A stretch of DNA of 64,000 bases from Cliona cf. orientalis (lineage: Eukaryota; Porifera; Demospongiae; Clionaida; Clionaidae): the NCBI GenBank assembly GCA_963930775.1, contig OZ005689.1, positions 7,355,569-7,419,568 on the forward strand, in the 5' to 3' direction. Positions 36,791-49,300 of this stretch are shown here, piece by piece. Numbering within the stretch: position 1 is the first letter of the stretch; each line of letters starts with the position of its first letter. Position numbers and translations under genes: made by a program. The notes beneath the pieces were generated by a model, which worked only from the letters and a program-made list of their open reading frames with translations, had not been told where the DNA came from and did no database searches.

Positions 36791-37899
36791 GAGAAAGAGA
36801 GAGGGAGGGGGGAGAGAGAAAGAAAGGGGGTTGGGGGGGGGGGGGGGGAGAGGGAGAGTGAGAGAGGGAGGGAGGGAGGGAGAGAGAGAGGGAGAGAGAG
36901 AGATCTTGTATGTATGTAGGTATGTATGTATCTTCCAAGATATCAGGGGTACAAAATAGAAAATAGCTATAGCTTACTATGATACCTTATCTGATTCCCT
37001 TTGTGTGATTCCAGAGGAGGAAGGATTCTGTATTGTGCACTACATCAATGACGGAGTGACTGTTGATGGTGACTCAGCAACTATTGAATTTCAAGGCACC
37101 GGTGAATTTGATAGCTTCCTCTGTGATTTGAACAGGCAGGGACTAGAGCCATGTAAGGATTGATTTAATTATGACGAGTGTTCTCCCCAAGCAAAATTCA
37201 AGGCATGATAAGAGGGCATTGTGTGGGTGGAGTCTGTGACCACAACAAAGGTTTTGGGTTATTCCCATTCCCCACATCAATAGGAATTCCATAGTGAAGG
37301 CTTGTTGGGCCGACACGCTTCAGGTATGCTAGGGAGAACACTGATGATACTCTAGTCTATTTATCACATGATCATCAGTACTTCTTAGTGCTAGGTACAG
37401 CCCAAAGCGGGGTTGCTGTACATGTGCACCCCTAGATCCTGTTCTAGATCCGTCACTTAGAAATTAATAAAGGGCTTAGAACTGGAGTAATCTAATCCAC
37501 AAATTGACTTCCTCCCCTGGCCACCCGAATACTGAAATTAAGCCGAGAAAAGATCACATTAGACTAGGGTGTAGCTATGATTTTTAGTCCATTTTTGGAC
37601 AATTTCCCATACTCGTTTTTCGTTAGTTTGCTCAGATTCTCAATCCTTCAATACTGTTAATTATTGCACCTGGCAGGTATATAATATTTAATTTTGTGTA
37701 CATATGTTTCAGTGAAAGTGTGTACGTATCACGAATATATGATTTTTTTTTGTTTTGTTTATGCACACATGCATGTCCAGGCTCAAGCCCTCAGGTGTAC
37801 ACTGGGTTATCCCCAGGTGAGCACAGGCTCAAAGTTGTTCCATCCATTGATCAGTGTGGTCGCCGCCGACGTCCTCAAGTAATCAAGTTTACTGTTTAA
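31240..37899 (+). CDS. Secreted Reeler-domain protein with two beta-sandwich modules
   Basis: Nine exons: 31240-31471, 31793-31947, 32867-32961, 33313-33370, 33430-33481, 34086-34214, 35099-35227, 37015-37152, 37781-37899; 368 residues, all phases consistent. A signal peptide (~1-22) precedes a Reeler domain (~23-180: DGAPPQACTTL, FRGLAVQVREATG, WRIWSCDA, THTGASDKTAVDMTWEAP). A Thr/Pro-rich linker (PTPTTSPPPG) follows. Then come two related two-exon modules with a Cys pair (NFINDSPRVSGG... and HYINDGVTVDGDSATIEF...), probably Ig-like folds. It ends in a basic RRRRPQVIKFTV tail with no membrane anchor. Reeler proteins include reelin and insect defence proteins; the ligand is unknown. The introns hold simple repeats and a palindrome. 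Confidence 0.85.
33489..33645. repeat. TC-rich simple repeat in Reeler gene intron 5
   Basis: CTCTCTCTC tract with CCCTCTC interruptions immediately after the exon-5 donor. Confidence 0.9.
34973..35095 (+). repeat. Dispersed repeat Z (TAGGGAT...TCCATCCTTCAATTTT type), copy 1
   Basis: Shares GCAAGAGTAGGGAT, ATCCCTACAAATCTTGTTTG and CATCCTTCAATTTT with 43147-43255 and, inverted, with 55573-55665. It ends at the polypyrimidine tract before exon 7 (35099) of the Reeler gene. Confidence 0.75.
36535..36677. repeat. Long imperfect palindrome with CTCGGG motifs
   Basis: Arms of about 60 bases (GGTTATCGCCC...ATGTTGCATAATCGCC and its complement) around a TCGGGCTCCGCCCTC centre. Lies in intron 7 of the Reeler gene. 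Confidence 0.85.
36738..36902. repeat. GA-rich simple repeat with a G run
   Basis: Long GAGAGA tract interrupted by a run of about 15 G near 36833-36848; in intron 7 of the Reeler gene. Confidence 0.9.
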
Positions 37900-38618
37900 A
37901 GAATTATAGCTATGAGTTTTGCCGTTGACACTTTCTTTTACTGAATCAAGTTTTGTACAACTCACAACAGACTGGGAAATGCATACACTGTTCATGTATA
38001 ATAATAACAGATCTGTACGAATTACATAATAGATGATATTCAATGCACGTAATATCCATAGATTCTGAATCAGAATGAGATGGCCTAAAATTAGTCATCA
38101 ATAAGCACAGGAACAGTCTTATGATGTCCTGCCAAGTTAAGCTGATTATGGCTCGCTGTTTGATATCACGAAGTATGTTACATTATGTGCATGGTATCAT
38201 TTCTCTAATTAATATTCTAAATTCGTGCCTATAGCTATATGATAGGTCTATGTCTTGTCGAAAAGCTAGTGTGTAGCTGTAGTTTGTGTATAGCATGCAG
38301 CAATCATACTATTCAAGACTAGTTAGATATTATGGAAGACTGGCCATAATAATTATGTTGTGATGATGATAATAATAATTATTATGATTTTTATGTCAAT
38401 CACTAACATTATCGTATATCACACCACATCTGCAATAGCATAAACACTTCAAGGTAAACCAAACATCTACATAGGGGGTCTCTAATCAATTTTACTCTTA
38501 ATGTCACTCACAACATGTTTATCTCTAAGCATTGATCTAAGGCCTAAGTAGCTACAGTAATTATTGTATCTTTATTAATGTCAATATACTAATAATTATT
38601 GGATAATGTCCAGACTAT
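37900..38618. other. Spacer between convergent genes
   Basis: AT-rich 3' flanks of the Reeler gene (plus) and the SMB gene (minus); no gene or element recognised. Confidence 0.4.
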
Positions 38619-40225
38619 CTAATAATTATAATTATAGGGTGGAGGCCCAGGAGGGCGTGCGGCCACACGAGCTCTCCCCCTCTGGAACTCGTTGTACCTC
38701 ACTGCGTTTCCTCTCACCCGCTGCGTGCGAGCAGCCAGGGCCATCCTGTGGTGAATGTAGTCTCTGTCAACGTTAACGTTGTCACTGGCAGTGTTAACTC
38801 TCCTTCCCCGGTTGCTGTAGTAATCCTGCACTTGCTTTGCCTGCATGAGAGAGATTAAGCATGCACAATGTCGATAACGTTCAATTTACAAAAAAATCAT
38901 TGGTGCATGCATGAAAATTGCTAAGTCCTAAATCTAAGTCTATAGAGTAAGACCGGTATCCCATTGCCTGCATGCTCAGGCAAACCTAACTGTTGTAGAG
39001 TGCATGCAATGATAGCTCTATGTCAGTACCGTTAGCTCTTGCTCTAAAACTGACTGCAGTCTCGTTTGCTGGCTTCTCCAAGATTGCGAAGTGACACCTG
39101 AATTTGTAAAAAAAAAAGAAAAGTATAGATAGCTATCATAGCTATTCTAAGCTAAAGTTACTCACGATCATTGTTGCAGTGAGGGAGAACATCACTGCAA
39201 CAATCGCCAAACACTGCACAGTAGCTGTCGCAGTAGCAGTTGCCAACACTGACATAGCAGGAAGAGGGTGGGTTGGTACTCCACTGACAGCATCCTATGG
39301 CCTTGCGATGAAAGCCACATGTGACTGAAATTTAAAAGTCAAACCAATATGCTATAATGCTCAGCTTTTTACTTTTATCCATGTGAATAATAATAACTGA
39401 ACATCATCACCATGCATGCATGCATAAAAATTTTATGATGTTGTCAATAATTACTATTACAAAGACTGCAATCAGTACCCTGAAATAGTATAATTATTAT
39501 GGTACAGCATGTAATAATTATTACAACTCAATCTTAGCTTTTAAATTAACTAAATTGCCTAGTTTTAGGGAAATATGGATCAGCACACTTTTGGGCTAAG
39601 CTTTAGTTTATCACTTGCATAATATTATATCAAGTACATGCACAGCCTTAGATGACATTGTGATTTCATGAATTAATAGCTATACATTATTATGATGCAA
39701 CATGAATCGCATGGATTCACAGTAAATTAGATTGAACTCACGGGCACAGGCATCAGGACAGCAGTCACCCCTGGTATGGCAGGACGTGTCACAGAAACAG
39801 AGATCTTGACCGTTTCTGACTTCACAATCCCCTGGTGATGTAATATTGCAACAGCCATAAATGCCCACATGTGCACACATCGTTGGATCTGCAGAATAAT
39901 AATAGCTGTTAATATTAGCCATAATTGTACTCATTGCATGCAGACATAGCAAAAAATTATTATCGATGGCATACTTACTACTACGGCAGGCAACATCCAT
40001 ACAGCAGTCACTATTGTGACTTAAATGGCAATCATGAGCACAATAACAGTTTCCATCACTAGCTCGGCAATCATCACGGTTTGATGACTGTGGACAGCAT
40101 GAGGTAGAATGACCAATGCTAGCACAGGTACCAGTTAGCATTGGTCCAGGAGGTGGAAGCTGAGCATAGGCAGGTGCAAGCGAAATAGCAATGAACACCA
40201 CACTGGCAAAAATTATCCACTTCAT
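38619..40225 (-). CDS. Secreted protein with three somatomedin-B-like domains
   Basis: Exons: 40225-39979, 39888-39742, 39324-39166, 39097-39030, 38840-38619; 280 residues. The start is the ATG at 40225, giving a signal peptide [17 protein letters not shown]. Exons 1, 2 and 3 each encode one Cys-rich module of SMB pattern. In each the Cys run as CC near the start, then CxC, then DCC and a final C (TSCCPQS...NCYCAHDC...DCCMDVAC; GCC...CFCDTSC...DCC; GCC...CYCDSYC...DCC). The last two exons encode a helical, Arg-rich tail (EQELT, RGRRVN, RGRARVAARPPGPPPY). There is no TM segment. Exons 1-3 are close paralogues of the first three exons of the kinase gene at 56-62 kb. Exon 4 is the least certain; its frame is chosen by phase. 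Confidence 0.85.
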
Positions 40226-41664
40226 GATCAATGAAATTAATCAACGGCTAACTATCTCTGTGCTAGCTGCCAATTTCTTTTTGAAGATACTAATTTTTGC
40301 AGAATCTGACTCCAATTTAGAGATTCTGAAGCGGCAATGGTATGAGTGTGTACCTTTTATTAAGGCCATGTATGTTATGATAATAATATTGCTGTAAGTT
40401 AAACAGCAATCTATTTGTTGAAAACGACTGCGCTATCAAAACTGTTATGTTTGTATTGCATATGGGAGACACAAAAGTGAAAGTGAAATATTGATAACAT
40501 CTGCCTATGGACTGCTAATCTAGTCGACTTTTCGTCAACACTGGGGATCTAAAATACCACAGCTGCAGTTCTATTGCATGTCAGTACTGACCATTGCATG
40601 AGGTAGCTATACTATAGCTGTTGATTCTGCATAATTTATGTTTTAAGGTGAAGGCTAGCAAACAGCTAGTGAGGCTTATACTATACACGTTTAACTCCAT
40701 AATCTCACACAATGAGACAGCTTTGCGGGTGGTAATAATACTAATTTAATACACACATTCATTATCATGGGACTCTATAGGGGACACAAAATTTAATAAT
40801 AATGAGATTTTATCCCAATGCCTTACCCCCCCCCCTCTTGTTCTATTGCCATAATTATTATTATTATTGTAAAGTAGTAGCTATGCATGGCTATGCGCCT
40901 GATTACCCCACACGTCCTCCCCCTTATGGAGCTCAAGTTGGTAAACAATGTCATATTATAGCCTAGCAGAGCCAGTAAATATTGTATTATCTTGATTTAA
41001 TCAGTAATTGCTGTAACAGTTATGCATGCACTAACCATTCATTGCGCATAATAATGATAAGAATATTATTAAGCATGTCTAGTACATAGCTCATCGTAAA
41101 TCTCATTAATTGTTATGATAATATTATGCACATGATTATGGTGTTGTTGACCTACCTTCTTGTGTGCAATACAAGATTGAAACTCTGCATGCTGGATCCA
41201 GAGGGCCGGGCCTGCCCGGGGGGTGAGGCTGGTTTATATTAACAAGTCTAGTGATTAATAGCTAAAGATGTCAAGATTAAAATAGTATTAGCATTAATAT
41301 TATATTATGCAAGGATAACTAATAAATTTAATGATGGCTTAAATGAAATGCATCTAAATTAGTTAAACAATATTTTAATTATTAGGACCATGCCCAGTCT
41401 GTTAGTAACTTTGAATTCAAATGTAAGAATACTAGGGCCTGGGGTGTCCTCTCTGCAAAGAAAGACAGAATGATAAGCTTGGACATGAGGCTATAGCCAT
41501 GAAGTGCAAAAGACTATACCTCATAACTGGCAAAGTGAAAGGGGACTGTCGATAATATTATCTTCAATGTCGTACATATAGGTGTCATTGTATCAATTAA
41601 TCTGTTAATAGCAACAAACAAAGGTATAAGAAGGAAATAACAATATCATAGCTGAATCATGTAG

Positions 41665-41665
<1 letters not shown>

Positions 41666-41723
<58 letters not shown>
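41666..41723. repeat. (CA)n microsatellite
   Basis: About 29 CA units. Confidence 0.95.
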
Positions 41724-41725
<2 letters not shown>

Positions 41726-42279
41726 AATTATCATAATATTATAATAGTAATGTACAAATGTTAAGCTATATCATGATCAACTGTAGGTATCAGAATGCAA
41801 ATACATAGCATACATATAATATACTTATAGGAATGCTGTAACAATCATTCAACTGTAATCACCAGAACATGAAACAGTGTCATGCATGCATAGTAGTAGT
41901 ACACAAAATGTGCACATGCACACATGGGTGCATACTTTATATAAGGTAAAAATACATGGTATGTATAGTCTCAAAACACACAGCAAATTAGGGTTAATAA
42001 TATTTTATTTAACTCTCGCCGTGGCCAAGGGTTATGTGAAGTAAGGTTACATGAGACCTGCTTTACTGGTCGAGAGTAATGTACTATATTATAGATTATT
42101 ACTATCACAATATCAAGATACATAACTGTAACAATAGATAGAACCTAGATACAAAGTCTTAGAGTAATACTGGACTAGCTAACCCAGTAACTACATGAGG
42201 TCCAGCCACACTCACGTGACTCCTCAGGAATGTCAATATAATATTATATTATAGTGTCCTTACAGGTTATTGCAATATC

Positions 42280-42590
42280 ATTTTTGTCTGTCCGTTTGTC
42301 CATCTGTAAGGATCATCTGGGAAAGTATGTTATACCCATTAAAGGTATTAGCTATACTCAGCATAAAGAAATAGTGGTCATGTTAAGTCCTATATACACA
42401 GTAGTGTGAGATTGTACTTATGCAGCTGTTGCCCGCCTGTTTTTACATGGCACCTACATGACTGATTGCCATTCTGTGCTTTCCTGGTCAGTTGTCAATT
42501 CAGCACAGTGGCTCTCAAGTGCATAATTCAGTTTAGATAATAATGTCACAGAGGCTTTCAGTTTATAGTGACATAATATTATATATAGCC
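42280..42590 (+). repeat. Dispersed repeat W, copy 1
   Basis: Shares TCTGTCCGTTTGTCC-, CATGTTAAGTCC-, GGCACCTACnTGA- and CTTTCAGTTTATA-like blocks, in the same order, with 50745-51225. Confidence 0.55.
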
Positions 42591-42616
42591 GGGTGCCTTC
42601 CCCCTACTCCTAGATC

Positions 42617-42914
42617 ATGCACTTAGCTGACTCTGAAGAGAACAGCACCATCCTACCAGAACCATGTTCAGGTGCAGGGCATGTAGGTCAGTACTCCTGG
42701 CTACACATGCATGCATGAGTTATGCATGCATGTATAGCGGTGAGGGTTCTGCACTCAAGTGCATTCATTTATTGGTTATTATAACCCAACTTGGTTTACC
42801 TCAGTTGTACTTGTTTTGTATGCTCCAGGTTCACCATCTGATCACAAAGGGTCTAAAGCTTCAACTGACCACCAAGCATTAAAAGCAGTCATGAAAACCT
42901 TGGAAACCACTTAG
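42617..42914 (+). CDS. Two short spliceable exons, possible C-terminal end of a gene
   Basis: A frame opens at ATG 42617 and reaches a donor after 42686 (GTCAGT). An acceptor (TGCTCCAG) at 42828 restores the frame and ends with TAG at 42914: 51 residues in all, Ser/Lys/His-rich with no known domain. A pyrimidine tract and CCTAG just before the ATG could instead be an acceptor, making this the end of a longer gene. I found no further exons upstream. Confidence 0.25.
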
Positions 42915-43146
42915 CCTCTGATGATTAATGGTGCCAGCTAGATCCAATTGCAGACTGCATGCACTTGCAAATGCATTTAATTTAGCTACAAGACCACGTG
43001 CACCAGACGGACGCAAATATGGTGATATAGATAATCTCAGCCTAAAATAGCAGGGACAACATTTTCTCCCACAAGCAAGTCAAGAACACTTACTGAATAT
43101 ATAGCATGAACAAGTCGACATCATTACTAGGGGCATGATAATCGAG

Positions 43147-43255
43147 AAAAGCAAGCGTAGGGATATCCCTACAATCTTGTTTGTGTACATTTTGACTCTA
43201 CTATCCCTACTCCATCCTTCAATTTTATTCAATTGTTTTTATACTTATAATAATT
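43147..43255 (+). repeat. Dispersed repeat Z, copy 2
   Basis: GCAAGCGTAGGGATATCCCT and CATCCTTCAATTTT as in copy 1 (34973). Lies just downstream of the stop codon of the Death-domain receptor gene. Confidence 0.75.
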
Positions 43256-43323
43256 AATACAACTGAACTAATGAAAATTGGGGGATTCATTCAGACAATT
43301 GGTTACAAAAATTAATACTGCTT

Positions 43324-46300
43324 TTAAGATAATTTAGTATAAAGTTCATTGGCAACTTGCTTTTCACTCAATGCTGGAGTTTCAAGAGCAGTGAGGAGTG
43401 TTCCCCATGCAAACGCAGAAGGTCGTGCTTTTTTCCATCGTGTAAACATCTCTATGAAGGCTGTATCACACTGCTGCATGCCGTACGGTAGGCCTGCCTC
43501 GATACGTTCAAGGTCACTCACGTCAAGTCTTAGTTGTATACCAAGCTGTTTCCATTTTGTTGGGATTTTCGAAGCAACTTCGTTCATGAAGTCAGGTAGC
43601 TCAGGCTCTTGAGTCAGTACAGGATCATCCACTATGGAATGTGATCAATAACATTTAATAATTAACTGGAGAACTACCGTATAGCACCTTAATTTCGCGG
43701 ATAGCTAGCTCTCTACAAACTTTTCGTTGAATAAATTTCGCGGTTCCGGCCTGGTATGGGCTCGCACTCGTGGGCATTGGAATTTTCGTTGAATAATTTT
43801 CGCGGAAGCTGTTGTATCCGCGAAAACAGCGAAAATTAAGTCCCACGAAATTTAAGTGCTATACAGTATATACAAGTTCTAGTATCTAGCCTACATTCCA
43901 GATCTGATCCCACTGTATCCACATGATTAAATGAAGAGCGAGAACTCCTAGTTGAAGCACCATCGGAAGTAGCAAGAATCAATAGCATGACTCACCAAAC
44001 ATAATAATAAATAGAAACATACGCAGTTACCTTGAGGAACATGCTGTAAAATTATATTAATTTTGGTATTCTCTCTTGTTCCTTCAAACTGAAGACTGGC
44101 AACTGCTGATGTCTTAGCTTCATTGCTGCACACTGACAACACGAATCTTGGGGGGTACATTCTGTTCTCCTCCATCATTTTCAAAAGTTCATGCTCCTTG
44201 TTCCAAAAGTTTACATCATCAGCTCTGATCTGTGAGACCATAATAGTTCAGGCTAGCTATAAATTATATTATATCCAACTCACTCCTTCTTCGCCTTCTT
44301 GTACAGTCATAATCCATTCTTTAGTGCCAGTCTTTACAGTAACTTGAATTGGTTGAGAAGCATCTCTGAAATTAAACTTCTTAGTGCGGATGTCATATGA
44401 TTCATATCCATCATGACCAGGATGGCACAGCTGACCTTTGAATGTCTATACAGGTGTAGTATGCTTACATAATATTTCCAAGCTCACTGCTAATAGCTAC
44501 CTAGCTACATTAACTTACATCTATGCATGCCTGCAAGAAATTTGTGATTCCAATATTGATATTTACCACTGAACACTTAGGCCAAGGATTGGGGATTGCG
44601 TATATTAGACAATACCCCAATCTTGCAGCATTCTCTGGAGATACATTCGCCACCAAACATTTGAAGCAAAACTGGCTCGTGTGTAACACTCCACATGTTG
44701 TATCAGGGAATGTTACCCAGCCGTCTGCCTTTTGAAAATGAAAAACCTTGCTTCCATCTCTGTTAGCTCTGTAATTCAGATGATGAGCCTTGAGAAAAGT
44801 GATTTCATGTTTGAGAGGGTCATCATCTGTGAGGTCCGTAATGCAGTGAGGTAGCGTAATCAAAATAGGCTTTGGTAGTGGCTCCTTTGCTTGCATACAG
44901 ACCCATACAATTGGTGATATTGGCATCATATTGGATGGAAATTCGAATGGACCATATGGTACTATGCCTACTTCCAAATTTGACGTAGACGCAGATGGAA
45001 TGACTCCTGGTGGAACTTTCACCTCTACGCCATACTCTTCACAGGTGTATTCTGTACCATTGCTAGTCACAGGGATCGTTTCTCTTTTAATGAAGTGTAC
45101 AGATTCTGTAGGAGAGTTTAGTGATAAGCAATACTTTGTACCAAAGTAACAATAGCCCATACATACCCTTTATACTTGTTGATAAGAATGAGTTGTTCTT
45201 CTGATGTTGAGCAGAGTCAGGGAGATGAATTTTCGTTCTACAACGATGTTCTCCAGTTGCACTACACGTTGATCCCTCTGAACTTACTTCTTCATCTTTA
45301 TAATCTGTGATGAGGACAGAATCTTGGAGTAAATCAGCTGAAAATGAAACATTCAATTATTATATTAATTTTGCTACCTGTAATCATGTGAACAATGCAA
45401 ACCTTTAAATGGTATCAGTGGAAGATCCAATTGGTTCCTTTCAAGTTCCATACTGAATCGTGTAGAAGTTATAAGATCTTTATTTCTATCTTCTTCGAAA
45501 TTTATTAACGGACGATCCAAACTTGCATCTGTAGAGGTTGTGAGATTTTGAGCTTCTTCAAATAATATCAGAGGACGGTCTACTTGTTTCATCTCCAGTT
45601 TCATATTCGAACCTTTGGCATCGTCACTTGCTTCTTCCAGTGAAAGTAAGGGAATATTTTCATCAAATTCTTCTTCAAACTGTGACATATTTATAGCAAT
45701 TGATTTTGACTCGTGTAAATGATGTACGACAGGTGCTTGCTTGACAATGTGCTTCTTAACTTTCTTTGGTTTGATTTTGTGGATCTTCAGCTGAGATAAT
45801 GGTTCATCACACTCACTATCTCCCTCATCGACAATTTCTAGTTCCAAAGGATCAATTCGACGAACAAGATGACATTTTGTGACAGCGTTGGATGGTTTCT
45901 GCCCTGTGGCATCAGTGTCACTATCTAATGGTCGCGTAGACCTATATGAATACAATTCTCTCCTGCTTTGCCTGAACATACTGGTATAACCTTTGCGCTC
46001 TCCGGATCCTATAGAGTCAGAAGATAATGATTTATGTGCTGCAATTAAAGGATCCATACTACCAGTAACGTCCTGTCCTAGAGATGTATAGCACATATTC
46101 TTTGAATTAATGGATAGCCTTGGTTCACTAGTGCCTGCTTCAGACTCAGCAGCATCGTTTATCTCTGCAATTATAGTCAATTTTTCTGGTTGCATTTGAT
46201 TATTTCGGATTAACTCTTCTGCATCTGTATCCTCCTCAACATTAAGATCTTCAAGTGCAATTACAGTAGATGTAGGAGGATCCAAATTCGGTGGTTGTGG

Positions 46301-49300
46301 TAGTAGGGCTACTGTACTGTTTGACTCTTCACTCTCTCTATATGTAACTATGATTTCATCACGTGCGCGTGGTACTGGTTTAAGTTCAGGACATGCTGTT
46401 TCCTCAAAATAGTAGTTGTAATTATAAGGACCTTTCAAAGTAGGAAGTTCTACAACTGATTGTGAGGTATTTGATGAAACTGCATCAAATTGTTCATCTG
46501 GATGCTTGGTGATCCTTTTATATTTGAATCGAGTCCACTTACTTCCCATTGTTATCATAATTGTACCATGGTAAATGACCATCATGCAGAAAGCAAAGAG
46601 TGACAGCCCTACAGATGTACTAACTATAGCATCAATTGAGTATCCTTTCAAGATAGCTAACAAGGATAAAAGAGCTAGACATGTTAAATTTAGATGAACA
46701 GCTGCCTCAAGTATGCTAAACGCCCATTTTCGATAGATTCCACCAAATAAGCCATTCAAAACTATCAGTAAAATACTACTAATAGCAATCAAAACAAGAT
46801 TAATAGCAGTATCTGCTTCGGTGCTAGTTATTAAAAGAATACTGTACAGAACCGTTGTGAGTCCATTCCATGACCGAGCAATTATCTTATACTTGTACGG
46901 CGCCAAATATGCATCAAATATGGGCATAAACTTCCAGAACCGTAGACAACAAATTCTATATCCTCTTCTGGTTATTATAGGAGTGCAGACTATGATAAGG
47001 ATGTATGGAATGATAAAAAATATCAACAATCCACTAGATAAAACCATCAAGATGATGTAACTTGAGTGGTTGTAGTTATTTCCATCATAACGCCAAACTG
47101 AGAAATACTCTTCATTCTCATAGTGAAGGTTAGTGTATAGAAAAATAGCAATGGTTGCCCTGAAAAGTTTAAAAAATGAAATATGGAGTAATGTTGATAT
47201 AATTGAGACACCGCTGTTTCCCATTAATCGTGTCAGTCGTGTTGAATGTCGGCTTAAAATAATTATGATACCAATCATCATCAGAAGATAAGATGGAAAA
47301 ACAAACTGTAGGAATGCTTTCTGAAGCGCATCCATTCCATCATAAAAGCAAGCTTCAATACCAAAGTCCAGATTCATCCACGATACGAATACTGTTAGAG
47401 GATCAGTATGTCGATTTTTAAAAAAGAAAGTATCATTCGCATGAATAACATTTGCATAAAACATAAACGGGTTAGGTGATCCTTGTGATATCGTCATGTT
47501 GAAGAGTCTCAAAAATGCAATCAAACCTAATCCAGCTGCTCCAAATAAGAATACCAGTAGTGCTGCGTATGCATTACTACACTCAATACAGTTAGCTCGT
47601 CCAAGTGAAACACTGAGTCCAGGCACACATTTGCCACAAAGGATACCACATCGATTAGATGAACATTGTGCATCTGGATCATCTAGCGAGATACGTTTAA
47701 ATCCTTCAATACAGTATCCAAATGGACAGCTAAAACTATAAAGTATTGAATCGTTTTGTATAGTACTGTTATCACTATTGGTTCCAATCCAAACATCACT
47801 ATTAATTTGAAACATTTCATCATCTATGTGGCAAGTTATTCCTAACTGGTGAAACTGAGGAATGCAATCACACCTTGGAGATGTTTGTTGCAGAATGGTA
47901 AATCCAAGTGGACAGGGCAAAAGAAAGATTAAGAAATTTAGAGGATAAGCTGCACTGTAATCTACAATAGACATAGTGACCATTTCAACAGGATTGTAAG
48001 AAAACAGCATGAACTTCAAATTGGTACAGGAATATTGGGTCTTTTGATATTCACCAATAATATAACTTGAGTTAGAAAGGAAATCTTCATTTTCAACCAT
48101 GACACTGACAACACTTGGAACTGTTTCTCGCTTGTAATTTACAGTGGCTACCTGGAGATTAAAGGTACTTCCAGGAGCAACAGAAATGCTTACATTTTGC
48201 ATGTCACATTTCGGTTTATTATTTGTACACACACAAATTTCTTTTGCTATAGGCAGTGATGACGAACTTATAAATGATTGTGATGTATCCTGAATGTTGA
48301 AAATGATACCATGAGTGCTTGATTGAGCACAGGGATCAGTTAGTTGTCGTGGTCCATAGACAGCATTGCCACCATATTTTGCTTTGTTGCTTCTAAACAC
48401 TATTTGAGGTTGGACATCATCATACTCGATACTCTTAAAGGTTGCAAAACAAACAGGCGGAGTCTGAACTGAAATCAAGGGGCTCTCATAAATATACACA
48501 GCACCACCGTACTCATAAGCAAGATTATTATCAAAAATAAGGTATGATCCGTTCCATAAGAATAATTCGGAGTTTGATAATTGTAGCCCACCACCTCTGA
48601 TAGCACTGTTGCTAGCAAAAATCACAGTATTAGCAAATGTTACCTCAGAACGATCAACAAAAATTCCACTGCCTGTATTGTTTATCAATGTGCTGTCACT
48701 AATTAGTACATTTGCATCTTCCAATACAATAGTAGCATTCATACTGGTGAAAACGGGAGTAAATACTTTGTTGTGCCCAATAATTGTCTTGCTCATATTT
48801 ACAGATAAAGCTCTATTACTGCCCGATGTAAATAAAGCAGACCCACCTTGAATTGCTGCATTACGGTAGAGTACACAATCATTTATGTCAATAAGATAAT
48901 ATGCCGCTATGAAGTTGGAGGTCAGTAAATCATGCATACTGATGAAAATTCCACCACCCATGGATGCACTGTTCTGCTCAAATCTGCATGATGTAAAGGT
49001 GATCATATTTGTATCGTTGAGACCAGTTTCAAAAATATCACTATCAATAGCTGTATTGGTGAGGTTTATACTAACCGCTCCACCATAAAGACTGGTATTA
49101 TTGAAAAAGTTGCATTCATGTATCTCTGCCATAAAGTTAATCAGTCCATTGATGTCAAGATGAAGACCACCAATTCTACCTAAACCATTCTTGTTTTCTT
49201 TAAATAAACAATTTTTCACATTTAAGTGATATTGAGATGTGAGGGAATCTCCTTCAATCATAAAAGACATACCAGCTGCAATATTATTATCAATTGCCAA

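Larger units (their letters stand above)
40226..42600. other. Spacer with CA tract and repeats
   Basis: AT-rich, probably including the promoter of the SMB gene. Holds a CA microsatellite (41666-41723) and, from about 42280, a repeat shared with 50745-51225. No supported gene. Confidence 0.45.

Noticed and set aside
36744-36938. Ser-Leu-rich frame
   Set aside because: Translation of the GA/TC simple repeat in a Reeler-gene intron.
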